From NCBI GenBank assembly GCA_021852225.1, contig JAJZOA010000027.1, forward strand, positions 1 through 38,909: 38,909 bases of DNA, in the 5' to 3' direction. The notes beneath the pieces are model-generated. The model was given only the letters and a program-made list of their open reading frames with translations, was not told the origin of the DNA and ran no database searches. A program made the translations under genes and the position numbers. The first letter of the stretch is position 1. Every line of letters starts with the position of its first letter. The DNA comes from Planctomycetota bacterium (GTDB taxonomy: Bacteria > Planctomycetota > Phycisphaerae > WQYP01). Positions 26,423 through 35,499 of the stretch are shown here, in pieces.

Positions 26423-26666
26423 ATGGAACGCCGGCATTTGGTCAAATAAATCGTTGTCACGAATATTTTAATTAGATTATGTAACTATTATCCAATACAA
26501 ACGTTCTGCTATCAGGATGCCAAATCCCGCGCCACGGGTTAGCGAAGGAGCAAAAAGCAGCGGCACGTTGGCTGGATTTTTATGGTGTTTTATCGCTTTT
26601 TTCGGGGAACCAGTCCGAAAGATGCGGGCGGCAAGGCCATCTGACTGCCTTAACTTAAGGGTCCTT
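26423..26666 (+). promoter_or_regulatory. Promoter and operator region of the efflux operon
   Basis: ATTTG-GT-CAAAT (26436-26447) is a perfect inverted repeat of the size bound by MarR-family repressors. A possible -35 box TTGTCA follows at 26454-26459, with a weak -10 candidate about 18 bases later in an AT-rich stretch. The remaining 180 bases to the MarR start show no gene. Confidence 0.45.
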
Positions 26667-27257
26667 ATGAAAATCATAAATGCTTCTCAAAAGCAACTAT
26701 TATCGCCTTCCGCTTCAGACCCGCAAATAGCGGTTCCCACCGTTTCGCCGGAATCGCTCGGACGCGCCTATGTGGCCCTTATTCCGCAGATGATGGGTTC
26801 CCTGCGCAGCCACCTGCGCACCTTGGAAGGGGGCGATTTGCGCGTCGGCCAGTTCCGCATGATGATGGCCATTCGCATGGAAAATAAGCCTTCACTTTCC
26901 CAGGTGGCGGAATTTGTCGGTCTGACCCCGCCGTCTGCCTCCAGGGTCGCCGACGAACTTGAAATCCGCGGCCTTATCACGCGCAGGCCCGATAAACTTG
27001 ATCGGCGCCGCCAGATTCTTTCATTGACTGCCGAGGGCATTGAAGTGCTGGAAATGGTCAAACGCACCGCAGAAACACATTTTGCCGGTCTGTTCCGCAA
27101 CCTTACGCCCGCGGAGCGAAGTTTTCTGCTGTGCGCTGCGGATACGCTGCGACCATTGTTTCGTGTTGGTCCAGTCGATCCGCCCGCTGTCTTGGCCAGT
27201 GCCGCAGGCCGCGCGGATATTCCACCGACCACTGAAAAAAGCAAAGGCGCAGGTTAA
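26667..27257 (+). CDS. MarR-family transcriptional regulator
   Basis: Winged-helix repressor, likely the local switch for the efflux operon behind it. The product has 196 residues from the ATG at 26667 (AAGGG ribosome site); the frame is open further upstream but without a start signal. The DNA-binding domain covers about 75-140: SQVAEFVGLTPPSASRVADE is the recognition helix region and ITRRPDKLDRRRQILSLT is the wing with the conserved DxRR motif. The C-terminal 30 residues are Pro/Ala-rich and poorly conserved. MarR proteins usually release DNA on binding a toxic ligand. It is 47 bases ahead of the adaptor gene. Confidence 0.92.
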   Translation: MKIINASQKQLLSPSASDPQIAVPTVSPESLGRAYVALIPQMMGSLRSHLRTLEGGDLRVGQFRMMMAIRMENKPSLSQVAEFVGLTPPSASRVADELEIRGLITRRPDKLDRRRQILSLTAEGIEVLEMVKRTAETHFAGLFRNLTPAERSFLLCAADTLRPLFRVGPVDPPAVLASAAGRADIPPTTEKSKGAG

Positions 27258-27304
27258 TGTCACATACTCTCTGAATTTTCTGGACTGTTCACCGGAGTCT
27301 TATC

Positions 27305-28612
27305 ATGAAAATCGTAATCAGGGTTCTTCTGCTCGTCTGTGTTGCCGCGGCCGGCTATTGGCTCTGGCACCATTTTAGTTCAACAGGCCAGGCGGCGGTG
27401 GCATTTCAAACCGCGCCGGTAAAACGCGGCACGCTGGCAGCCACAGTCAGTGCCACCGGCACCCTCGAGCCGCGTGACGTGGTGGATGTTGGTGCCCAGG
27501 TAAACGGAACGATCATGTCCTTCGGCACCGATGCGCTGGGCCACACCGTGGATTACGATTCGCCGGTGAACAAAGGCACCGTTCTGGCCACGATTGACCC
27601 GTCGAATTACGCAGCTCAGGCGGCAGTTGCCCAGGCGTCGCTGGCCCAGGCTCAGGCCAATGTGGAAGTGGCCCAGGCCAGGCTCGCACAGTATCAGGCG
27701 GCATTCGTAGATGCCCAGGCAGACTGGCGGCGTGCCGAAAAAATGGGGCCTTCGGGTGACGCCCTTTCCGTTACGCAATACGATGCGTACAAGTCAACTT
27801 ACGATCAGGCCAAGGCGAATGTGGCACTCGGTGCCGCGTCGCTCGTGCAGGCCCGCAAAGCTGTCGATGCCGCGAAGGCCACGCTGAACGATGCCAAAAT
27901 TACGCTCGGTTATTGCACAATCACATCTCCGGTGAAAGGCGTCGTGATTGACCGTCGGGTGGATATCGGCCAGACCGTGGCGTCCAGCTTCAGCACCCCA
28001 AGTCTTTTCCTGATTGCCAAAAGTCTTGAAAAAATTCAGGTCTGGACCTCCGTAAACGAGGCCGATATCGGCCGAATTGCCAAAGGAGATGCAGCCACCT
28101 TCACCGTGGATGCCTTCCCAGGCCGGGTATTCCGCGGAGTGGTATCGCAAATTCGCCTGAACGCCACCATGGTCCAGAATGTAGTAACCTACACCGTCGT
28201 GGTAGATACGGACAATCCCGGCGGCGTGCTTTTGCCCTATCTGACCGCGCAGACGGATTTTCTCGTCGCCCAGCGGAAAAATGTATTGATGGTTCCCAAT
28301 GCGGCGTTGCGATGGGTGCCTCGGTCTTCTGAAATTCAGCCGGTTGTGGCGGCCGGTCAGCCGAAGAACGCAAGTTCGCTGAAACCGCGCAGCGGCACAG
28401 CCACGGGAACCGTCTGGGTGCCGTCCGGCCGGTACGTCAGGCCAATTAAGGTAAGTGTAGGCCTGGCCAATAATTACGATACTCAAATAGATTCTCCGGA
28501 AATTAAACCCGGATTGCTGGTGGTTGTAGGCGAAAGGCAAAATACGCGCAGCGCCGCGGGCGCCACTAATCCCTTTATCCCCCAGCCGTTTAAGCACACG
28601 AAAAAGAATTAA
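27305..28612 (+). CDS. MacA-like periplasmic adaptor (membrane fusion protein)
   Basis: Links the inner-membrane ABC transporter to the outer-membrane channel. The product has 435 residues. An N-terminal membrane anchor (about 2-20) is followed by a first half-lipoyl segment (TLAATVSATGTLEPRDVVDV). A long alpha-helical hairpin rich in Ala and Gln lies at about 100-205 (AQASLAQAQANVEVAQARLA), then the second lipoyl half (CTITSPVKGVVIDRRVDIGQ) and beta-barrel domains (TVDAFPGRVFRGVVSQIRLN). GGAG precedes the ATG. It is followed by the ATPase after 33 bases. Confidence 0.95.
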   Translation: MKIVIRVLLLVCVAAAGYWLWHHFSSTGQAAVAFQTAPVKRGTLAATVSATGTLEPRDVVDVGAQVNGTIMSFGTDALGHTVDYDSPVNKGTVLATIDPSNYAAQAAVAQASLAQAQANVEVAQARLAQYQAAFVDAQADWRRAEKMGPSGDALSVTQYDAYKSTYDQAKANVALGAASLVQARKAVDAAKATLNDAKITLGYCTITSPVKGVVIDRRVDIGQTVASSFSTPSLFLIAKSLEKIQVWTSVNEADIGRIAKGDAATFTVDAFPGRVFRGVVSQIRLNATMVQNVVTYTVVVDTDNPGGVLLPYLTAQTDFLVAQRKNVLMVPNAALRWVPRSSEIQPVVAAGQPKNASSLKPRSGTATGTVWVPSGRYVRPIKVSVGLANNYDTQIDSPEIKPGLLVVVGERQNTRSAAGATNPFIPQPFKHTKKN

Positions 28613-28645
28613 CACAATTATGCACGGTCGCCCGGAGTCGCGGAC

Positions 28646-29371
28646 ATGATGGAACTGATAAAAGTCGAAAACATCGTCAAAACCTACCAGCTTGGCGGGG
28701 GTGGCGTACAGGTGCTTAAGGGCGTCTCGCTTGCCATTGACCGGGGGGAGATGGTGGCCCTTATGGGCGCATCGGGTTCCGGCAAAACCACACTGATGAA
28801 TATCCTTGGCTGCCTGGACCGGCCGACTTCAGGAAAATATTTTCTTGACGGCCAGGAAATTTCCCGGATGTCGGTGAATCAACGGGCGCTGGTCCGCAAT
28901 GAGAAAATTGGATTTGTGTTTCAGAATTTCAATCTTCTGGCGCGCACCACCGCCCTGGAAAATGTGCTGCTGCCGACAAGCTATTCCAACGAACCGCTTT
29001 CCGCCAAAGCCCACCGCCTTCACGCCACAGAACTTCTCGAACAGGTCGGCCTTGCAGACCGACTGGACCATGAACCTTCCCAGCTATCCGGCGGCCAGCA
29101 GCAGCGCGTGGCCATTGCCCGGTCGCTGGTGAATAATCCCAAACTGGTACTGGCGGATGAACCAACGGGCAACCTGGATTCGCGGACCAGTGAAGAGGTT
29201 CTTCGGATGTTTCAGGAATTAAATGAAAAAAAAGGCATCACCATTCTGCTGGTAACCCATGATGCCACGGTTGCTGCTCATGCAAAACGAACCATCCGCA
29301 TTCGCGATGGCCTGATTGAAGAAAACCTCCCGCAAAATAGTGCCGATGCGGCGGCCCTCCCAGTGACCTGA
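28646..29371 (+). CDS. ABC transporter ATP-binding protein (MacB/LolD type)
   Basis: Cytoplasmic ATPase that powers the export pump. The product has 241 residues. Walker A is GASGSGKTT, the Q-loop [11 protein letters not shown], the signature [14 protein letters not shown], Walker [13 protein letters not shown] and the H-loop histidine in [13 protein letters not shown]. In E. coli MacB the ATPase and permease are one chain; here they are separate genes. A GGAG ribosome site lies ahead of the ATG at 28646. It is 18 bases upstream of the permease. Confidence 0.97.
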   Translation: MMELIKVENIVKTYQLGGGGVQVLKGVSLAIDRGEMVALMGASGSGKTTLMNILGCLDRPTSGKYFLDGQEISRMSVNQRALVRNEKIGFVFQNFNLLARTTALENVLLPTSYSNEPLSAKAHRLHATELLEQVGLADRLDHEPSQLSGGQQQRVAIARSLVNNPKLVLADEPTGNLDSRTSEEVLRMFQELNEKKGITILLVTHDATVAAHAKRTIRIRDGLIEENLPQNSADAAALPVT

Positions 29372-29389
29372 TTATCCCAAAGGTGACTT

Positions 29390-30754
29390 ATGCTGAAAAT
29401 GACAACAACCCTTATAACCGCCCTGCGGGCACTCCGCCGCAATCCATTGCGATCCGCGCTTACGACGCTTGGTATTATCATCGGTATCGCTGCGGTTATT
29501 GCCATGGTACAAATTGGCGAAGGTTCTTCGGCGGCTATTAAACAGACCATCGCCAACATGGGAGCCAATGAATTAATCATATTCCCCGGAGCCGCCGCCA
29601 GTGGAGGCGTTAGTTTTGGCGGCGGCAGCGCGGTGACGCTTACCTCAGCGGATGCCGACGCGGTTGCTCGCGATTGCCCATCCATCGGAACCGCGGCCCC
29701 TGTGGTCAACGGGCGCATGCAGTTGGTCCGTGGCGGCCAGAACTGGGTACCGCAATTCATAGCCGGTACCACGCCGGCATATTTTGCGATACGCGATTGG
29801 GCGGTTTCCCAGGGGCGGCTATTTGGCAACGACGATGTCAGCGGGGCCAACGAGGTTTGCGTGCTGGGGCAGACTGTGGTCAAACAGCTTTTTCCCAGCG
29901 GCATGCCCGTGGGAAAAACCATTCTTGTAGAAAGCGTACCGTTGAAGGTCATCGGCGTCCTGCAATTCAAAGGCGCCAATATGATGGGCATGGACCAGGA
30001 TGACATTCTTGCAATGCCTTGGACAACCATGAAATACCGTGTTTCCGGCACCGCATTACAGAACCAGAACCAAAGCTCGGCCGCCGGTGGCAGCACGTTT
30101 TCCACCAGCCAACTCTATCCGGAAACGTCACAGAATTTATACCCGGTTCCTTCCGCAACCGAACAGCAGGATCTGCCACAACCGGTCCGGTTCCCCAATG
30201 TCAATTCCATTCTGGTTTCCGTGCCCACCAGTGCTCAGATACCACAGGCGGTAAACGAAATTACGGCCCTGCTGCGCCAGCGCCACCACCTGCGGGCAGG
30301 CGTGCCGAGTGATTTTAATATCCGCAATATGGCGGAAATTTCCAATGCGCTGGGCCATACCTCACAATTGATGACCAATCTTCTCATCGGTGTGGCACTT
30401 ATATCCCTGATGGTCGGCGGTGTGGGAATCATGAATATCATGCTCGTATCTGTAACCGAACGCACGCGCGAAATAGGCCTCCGAATGGCCATTGGTGCAC
30501 AGCCGGCTGACATCCTCGGCCAGTTTATTCTTGAAGCGATCGTGTTGTGCCTTTTCGGCGGTGCACTGGGAATATTCCTCGGCCAGGCACTTTCAACCGC
30601 AGTCCAGACACTCCTGCATTGGCCGATTCAACTTTCCGCGCCAGCCATGATCGCGTCGGTGGCCGTTTCCGTGGTGGTGGGACTGGTCTTCGGCTATTAC
30701 CCGGCATGGAAGGCTTCGCGGCTGGATCCAATTGAAGCACTGCGTTACGAATAA
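29390..30754 (+). CDS. MacB-like ABC transporter permease (FtsX domain)
   Basis: Inner-membrane subunit of the export pump. The product has 454 residues: one N-terminal helix (LRSALTTLGIIIGIAAVIAM), a large periplasmic MacB_PCD domain at about 45-290 and three C-terminal helices of the FtsX type starting near 325 (LLIGVALISLMVGGVGIMNI, then the motif TERTREIGLRMAIGA). The last residues DPIEALRYE are the typical end of this family. The ribosome site AAGGTGA is three bases before the ATG. Mechanotransmission type, so it likely moves substrates from periplasm to outside rather than across the inner membrane. Confidence 0.96.
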   Translation: MLKMTTTLITALRALRRNPLRSALTTLGIIIGIAAVIAMVQIGEGSSAAIKQTIANMGANELIIFPGAAASGGVSFGGGSAVTLTSADADAVARDCPSIGTAAPVVNGRMQLVRGGQNWVPQFIAGTTPAYFAIRDWAVSQGRLFGNDDVSGANEVCVLGQTVVKQLFPSGMPVGKTILVESVPLKVIGVLQFKGANMMGMDQDDILAMPWTTMKYRVSGTALQNQNQSSAAGGSTFSTSQLYPETSQNLYPVPSATEQQDLPQPVRFPNVNSILVSVPTSAQIPQAVNEITALLRQRHHLRAGVPSDFNIRNMAEISNALGHTSQLMTNLLIGVALISLMVGGVGIMNIMLVSVTERTREIGLRMAIGAQPADILGQFILEAIVLCLFGGALGIFLGQALSTAVQTLLHWPIQLSAPAMIASVAVSVVVGLVFGYYPAWKASRLDPIEALRYE

Positions 30755-30781
30755 TCCCGCCCTTATTCCTGGAGTTGAACC

Positions 30782-32284
30782 ATGAAATTTTCAAAAATAT
30801 CCGCGGTTCTGTTTCTGGCCGCTACAATGGCGGTGGCCGGGTGCGAAGTCGGGCCTAATTTTCGGCAGCCAAAAATGGCCATGCCCACCCACTGGTCCGG
30901 TACCTCAGCGGACTTAGGGCCGACCGGCTCCGGGCCCGCCGCAAATTCTGCGCCATCTGGCCACACAACCATGGTCACCAGTGCCCCCGCTAATCTGGCC
31001 ACGTGGTGGAAAAGTTTTCAGGATCCGGTGTTGAATTCGCTGGTGGGCCGGGCGCTGGCGCAAAATCTTTCCCTGCAACAGGCTCAACAGCAGATTGTGG
31101 CCTCACGTGAGGTTCGCAACGCCTCCGCAGCCACGCTTGGCCCGTTCGTCAGTGCCGGCGGTTCATACCAGCGCAGTCGCGGCAGTAAAAACCTTGGCTC
31201 CGGCGGCGGCGGAGGACCATCGGAAAGCAATCTGTATCAGGCCGGTTTTGACGCCACTTGGGAACTGGATATTTTCGGGCAGGTGCGGCGCGGTGTGGAG
31301 GCGGCCAATGCGAATCTAAAGGCCGCTGTTGACAGCCGCCGCGAACTTATGGTCACATTGCTGGGCGAACTGGGCAACGATTACATGACGCTTCGCGGCG
31401 TACAGCGGCAGATTGTCGTGACCCGGGACAATCTGAAAAGCCAGATCAAAACGGTTGCTTTGCTCAAAGCACAAATTGGTGGCGGAATCGCCACCCAGCT
31501 TGCCCTGACCAGCGCGCAGGCTCAGGCACAAACCACCCGCAGTCAGATTCCCGAATTGCGCATTCAAGAGCGCCAGCTTATTTATGCCATCAGCCTCCTG
31601 CTTTCCGAACCGCCCGATACGCTGGTTAAAGAGTTGTCCGTGAAGCGCCCCATTCCCCTGGTACCGTCGATCGTACCCGTCGGACTGCCGGGGGATCTGC
31701 TCCTTCGCAGGCCGGATGTGCGCCAGGCTGAACAGGAATATGCCGCCGCAACCGCCAATGTGGGGGCCGCGGAAGCCAATCTGTTTCCCCAGTTTACAAT
31801 TAACGGCAATATCGGATATTCAGCCTCGGACGCGGCTAAATGGTTTGATGCCAGTTCGCTCGGTTATGGAATCGGCCCAAGTGTCTCCTGGTCTATTTTG
31901 AACTGGGGCCAGGTCGGTGCGACTATTAATCAACAAAAAGCCCTGCGTGTTGAGTCTTTACTGAATTATCATCAGGTGGTGCTTCAGGCGCTGAGTGATG
32001 CCGATTCCGCCCTCGCGGCATACACTCGGGAGCTTGTGCATGAACAGGACCTGACACTGGCCGTAAAGGAAAATCAGCAGGCGGTCAATTTGTCGTTGCG
32101 GCTGTACCATGACGGCTTGACCAATTATTTGAATGTGCTTCAGGCCCAGCAGTCGCTTTATCTTTCGCAGGAAACTCTCGTGCAAAGCCAGACCGCCGTT
32201 TCAGCGGATCTGGTCGCGCTGTACAAAGCTCTTGGGGGCGGCTGGCCGGCCGCCGCAGCCGTCAAGGCGAAAGCCAAAAGCTGA
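30782..32284 (+). CDS. Outer-membrane efflux lipoprotein (NodT/OprM family)
   Basis: TolC-like outer-membrane channel completing the tripartite pump. The product has 500 residues with a lipoprotein signal (lipobox VAGC at about residues 18-21, followed by EVGPNF as in NodT proteins). Two outer-membrane-factor repeats are visible: WWKSFQDPVLNSLVGRALAQ, the strand region ATWELDIFGQVRRGVEAA, and the second repeat PGDLLLRRPDVRQAEQEYAA with SVSWSILNWGQVGA. GGAG precedes the ATG. This is the last gene of the MarR-adaptor-ATPase-permease-channel row. Confidence 0.96.
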   Translation: MKFSKISAVLFLAATMAVAGCEVGPNFRQPKMAMPTHWSGTSADLGPTGSGPAANSAPSGHTTMVTSAPANLATWWKSFQDPVLNSLVGRALAQNLSLQQAQQQIVASREVRNASAATLGPFVSAGGSYQRSRGSKNLGSGGGGGPSESNLYQAGFDATWELDIFGQVRRGVEAANANLKAAVDSRRELMVTLLGELGNDYMTLRGVQRQIVVTRDNLKSQIKTVALLKAQIGGGIATQLALTSAQAQAQTTRSQIPELRIQERQLIYAISLLLSEPPDTLVKELSVKRPIPLVPSIVPVGLPGDLLLRRPDVRQAEQEYAAATANVGAAEANLFPQFTINGNIGYSASDAAKWFDASSLGYGIGPSVSWSILNWGQVGATINQQKALRVESLLNYHQVVLQALSDADSALAAYTRELVHEQDLTLAVKENQQAVNLSLRLYHDGLTNYLNVLQAQQSLYLSQETLVQSQTAVSADLVALYKALGGGWPAAAAVKAKAKS

Positions 32285-33022
32285 CCAAGCCATTTCCCGC
32301 GGGCGGAATTCGCCAGCACCAAGCCAACGAGACGGCTTTGTCGTAGCATCAACTGGTCGCATGGGTATCGAACGGGAGGACGTATTAGGGCAACCTTGAC
32401 TTGCCAAGCTATTTTCCCCCAAGATTGTTCCACTTCGCAAACGATCGGCTTGAACGCCTGCCGGCCTGTTCGCTCCGCCAATGCAAGGCAGGCTCGGTCA
32501 CATGGGAGTGCACCTGTGGCGGCGGTTGTTGTGCGTATTTGAGGCTCGCCAAGCTGAGTCCAAATTCAAAATCAACAATGACCAACCCCAAATCCCGAAT
32601 CACCAGTTAAGTCTGGTCTGCCGGCGAAACAACCCCTGTCACCTGGGCGCAAAACAGACTTTGCTAAAAGTGAGTCTTCCCCCGCAGAAAGCCCGAAGTA
32701 ACATCCAGCTTCAATCCCTAATATTTAGATTCCATTTTCCATAACTGCCTCTCCTGATAACTGCTTACGCGCCCAGTACGTCCTGTGATCGACCGGTGCC
32801 CAAAATGGTGCCAATGGAGTAACCGGAGAGAGCATCACACCGGCTGTAGTGTGGAATCTCAAACAAGTGTATTTGGATGTAAGCGTTCTGGTGTTTGCGG
32901 TGCGGTTTTGTGCCGTTCACCGGCTTCGGCGGAATTTGTTTTGCGGCCACGGCTTTTTTGCTGCTCCCCTACGGGTCGGCGAAACAAGCTGAGTTTTTTT
33001 CTTTACTTCGGGAGTGTTGACA
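32285..33022. other. Gap between the efflux operon and the PEP-CTERM-like gene
   Basis: 738 bases without a credible gene. At 32558-32606 the minus strand reads TGATTCGGGATTTGGGG and on to TGATTTTGAATTTGG, a loose, GATTTGG-like repetition that translates as chance frames of the DLG/DFEFG kind. A short hairpin CACAC...GTGTG lies near 32836-32852. A T-rich tract precedes the next gene's ribosome site. No promoter boxes are clear. Confidence 0.4.
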
Positions 33023-33766
33023 GTGCAATTTCGGAAAATCGTTCGGGCCAGTTTTATTTCCTCTGTTGCTGCTGCGGCTCTTTGGACATCGTCGCGACCG
33101 GCTCGCGCTAATTTAATCACGAATGGAGATTTTTCCGCTAATGCCGGAAGCTATGTAACCTATCCGGGCTATTCATCGAATTTCCTCCCGAACGTTCCGG
33201 CCAATCCGGCCTCTCCAACAGGCTGGACGATAACGGCGAATTATCCGGTCGGTCTGAATGGATCCGGCACTGCATTTACGTCAGGAACCCCAACCCCATT
33301 TGCACCGTCAAACATGTCCGGCGTTACTGATTTTGCGTTTATGCAGGACGCATCCAATTATACCGGATCAGCCATCAGTCAAGTCATTGCGACCGTATTA
33401 GGGCAAACCTATACGCTCAGTTACGTTGCCGCACAGCGCATTAATAACCCGTCTGCCACAATGGAAACGCTGGTGAATAACGCGCTAAGCGGTTCGCCTA
33501 TTGCGTCACAAAATCCCACCATTTCCACTGCCGCCTTTACCGCCAACAGCTTGACCTTCACCGCAGTATCCTCATCCACGCAAATTGTATTTGAAAACAC
33601 CACTTCCGGCACAAATGGTCTAGACAACACCGTTGATGTATCCAATGTGGTGGTCAGCGATGCATTACCATCGCCCGCATCGTTCGGCCTCGTTAGTCTT
33701 GGTGGTGCTGGCCTTGGCCTGCTGCTGCTTAAGCGGCGGACTGGGCGAACTGTGATTGCAGCCTGA
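33023..33766 (+). CDS. Secreted protein with PEP-CTERM-like sorting tail
   Basis: A 247-residue exported protein, likely held at the cell surface by an exosortase system. The N-terminus is a signal peptide (RKIVRASFISSVAAAALW, cleavage after ARA). The mature part starts NLITNGDFSANAGSY, the common opening of DUF642-like, galactose-binding-fold proteins, and is rich in Ser, Thr and Asn. The tail at about 215-247 has LPSPASFGLVSLGGAGLG, a hydrophobic stretch, then KRRTGR: the three-part layout of PEP-CTERM signals, with PSP in place of PEP. I chose the GTG at 33023 because GGGAG lies eight bases before it; in-frame GTG 33014 and TTG 33017 overlap that site. Function unknown. No exosortase gene is in the window. 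Confidence 0.78.
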   Translation: MQFRKIVRASFISSVAAAALWTSSRPARANLITNGDFSANAGSYVTYPGYSSNFLPNVPANPASPTGWTITANYPVGLNGSGTAFTSGTPTPFAPSNMSGVTDFAFMQDASNYTGSAISQVIATVLGQTYTLSYVAAQRINNPSATMETLVNNALSGSPIASQNPTISTAAFTANSLTFTAVSSSTQIVFENTTSGTNGLDNTVDVSNVVVSDALPSPASFGLVSLGGAGLGLLLLKRRTGRTVIAA

Positions 33767-33941
33767 TAATGCGCCCTGCCCTGTGAAGTCTGCCCGCTTT
33801 TGCTGGGAAATTGTTAGGCTGTGATTCCGGACTGTCTTCGTGCGTCAGGCGTCCTAAGAGATTATTTTGGCAATCGATTATTGTGAAATTAATTGCGGCG
33901 AGAAATCAATTCCTTCGCCCGTCGACCGACATCAAGCGCGA

Positions 33942-34799
33942 CTAACCTGGAGCCTGTTCCACAAGGACCGAATCCAGTTGGCCATAGTGAATCAGACATA
34001 TGGAATTGCTTGCAGCCAGTACCTTAATGGCCGGATCGCAAAGGCCGTCGAGTTCAAGCTGGCGCTCCGCTAACAACCGCGTTACGGACCGATTCAATCC
34101 GTTTGGCCTACCGGGATGTACCATGACTTCACCGGTTCCAGGCGGCAGATGGGTCAACAGCAGCCGCCAGACATCCGCGGAAAATCTTCCCGTGGCCGCT
34201 AGACCAAAAAACCAGTTCGTGGTCGTTAGCCCGGCCTGGTTGATGCGCAACGCCAGCGCATGAGCCATCCGTGAAACCACCCGATATCCGATTGCCGGAC
34301 GGGAAACGCCTGGTATCGTCCGTTCGCGGGCGCACCGGATATGACGAATATTAAATTGTCGGGCCAGGTCAATCGCAATTTCTCCCAGCGCCGGCCAATG
34401 GTGAATATGTTTGTGCGAATCAAGATGTGTGGGCTGTAAACCGCGCGAGACGGCGAAATTGATTTGCGACTCCCATTCGCGCCGAACCTGTCGCAAAATG
34501 GACTTATCCCGCGTCAGTCGCCATATAAGTTTTGCCACCCCCGGCGGGAAAACCCCGCGCGGCGAAAACAGCGGACCATCCATGCCCGCCAGCGGCGTTC
34601 CCTGAGTCAAACTTAAATGAATTCCCACTCCCAGTCCATGATTACGCCGTGCCAATTCCACCGCCCGGTGTGCATCGGGCATCGTGGTCATCAGCGTAGT
34701 GCTGGTTAGAATGCCGGCCTGATGCGCCTGAACAATACCATCCGTAACGCCGACCGAAAAACCAAAATCATCTGCGTTTACGATAAGGTTTTGCGCCAT
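33942..34799 (-). CDS. YdjC/ChbG-family carbohydrate deacetylase
   Basis: Metal-dependent deacetylase of the YdjC family, which removes acetyl groups from N-acetylated sugars (ChbG, chitooligosaccharides) or acts in hopanoid synthesis (HpnK). The product has 285 residues. The metal-binding aspartate is in NADDFGFSVGV near the N-terminus, histidines in GVGIHLSLTQG and THLDSHKHIHH, and a late MVHPGRPN motif. The ATG at 34799 fits the family start but has a weak ribosome site; it follows the 3D-domain gene by 22 bases and may depend on it for translation. The sugar substrate is not determined by sequence. Confidence 0.9.
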   Translation of the reverse strand: MAQNLIVNADDFGFSVGVTDGIVQAHQAGILTSTTLMTTMPDAHRAVELARRNHGLGVGIHLSLTQGTPLAGMDGPLFSPRGVFPPGVAKLIWRLTRDKSILRQVRREWESQINFAVSRGLQPTHLDSHKHIHHWPALGEIAIDLARQFNIRHIRCARERTIPGVSRPAIGYRVVSRMAHALALRINQAGLTTTNWFFGLAATGRFSADVWRLLLTHLPPGTGEVMVHPGRPNGLNRSVTRLLAERQLELDGLCDPAIKVLAASNSICLIHYGQLDSVLVEQAPG

Positions 34800-34821
34800 G
34801 GATTCGAGTATGGCGGATTCT

Positions 34822-35499
34822 TCAGCGAATATCAATTGGCCTGTAAACTTTCACCGACAGAAATTTGTGGCCCCAGTGTGCCGCCTGCCAGAACGTGGGA
34901 AGCAGCACATCCATCCGATAGCCATGAATCGCACCGCCGCGATCCAGCACCGGCACCGGTCGGCTGTGGTCATACCCCGGTACGCGAACCATGCAACTGA
35001 ACGGAATCAAGCGTGTATCGGCGGCGACCAAATGCCCATCATTCGTCCACACACTCTTACCGGATGCCGTTACGGTTCCGTTGTACGGCCAGCAGCAGCG
35101 ACGATCCGGGGCGTAGCTTGTTACCCGAAGCCGATACGTTTTCCAGTACACATATTTCCGGCCATGATACCAGTATTCATCCACAGGCCGTACATGGCGA
35201 TAACGAACGTGGATCGGCAAGTCCGCCATTTGGGGCCGCGCCACATGGGCACTGGAAATATAGACCGGCATGGCAAGGCGAGCCGGCACCGGAAGCCGGG
35301 CGACGGAAAGAACCGGCGGCGCGGCCGCATCAGGCGTAGCAACCGAAGCGGTTGGCGCATCGGATGCAACCGCCCATAACCGGGGCAGCCCTCCAACTCG
35401 CCAGAAAAGGGTCAACGCCGCCAATGCCAGGACAATCAGGGTAAGCATGGTGGCCAATTCCCAGTTTTCGCTTTTTGTAAGGCTACGCGAGTGACGCAT
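34822..35499 (-). CDS. 3D-domain (MltA-like) envelope protein
   Basis: A 225-residue protein with one N-terminal membrane helix (TMLTLIVLALAALTLFW, about 17-33), an Ala/Pro-rich linker, and a C-terminal 3D domain. The domain shows LRVTSYAPD, NGTVTASGKSVW, LVAADTRLIPFSCMVRVPGY and VLDRGGAIHGYRMDVLL, which carry the three conserved aspartates. 3D domains are double-psi barrels found in lytic transglycosylases (MltA) and cell-wall-binding proteins, so peptidoglycan binding or cleavage is likely. I chose the ATG at 35499 (GGAGAG upstream); the frame stays open to 35595. It is 22 bases ahead of the deacetylase gene. Confidence 0.82.
   Translation of the reverse strand: MRHSRSLTKSENWELATMLTLIVLALAALTLFWRVGGLPRLWAVASDAPTASVATPDAAAPPVLSVARLPVPARLAMPVYISSAHVARPQMADLPIHVRYRHVRPVDEYWYHGRKYVYWKTYRLRVTSYAPDRRCCWPYNGTVTASGKSVWTNDGHLVAADTRLIPFSCMVRVPGYDHSRPVPVLDRGGAIHGYRMDVLLPTFWQAAHWGHKFLSVKVYRPIDIR

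Noticed and set aside
32350..32400. Possible degraded tRNA around GGTATCGAACGGG
   Set aside because: No matching acceptor or anticodon arms could be found on either strand.
32409..32603. Minus-strand frame of 64 codons with DLGLVIVDFEFG
   Set aside because: This is the typical translation of a GATTTGG-like intergenic repeat, not a gene.
32900..33012. Riboswitch ahead of the PEP-CTERM-like gene
   Set aside because: I looked for cyclic-di-GMP and cobalamin core motifs and did not find them.
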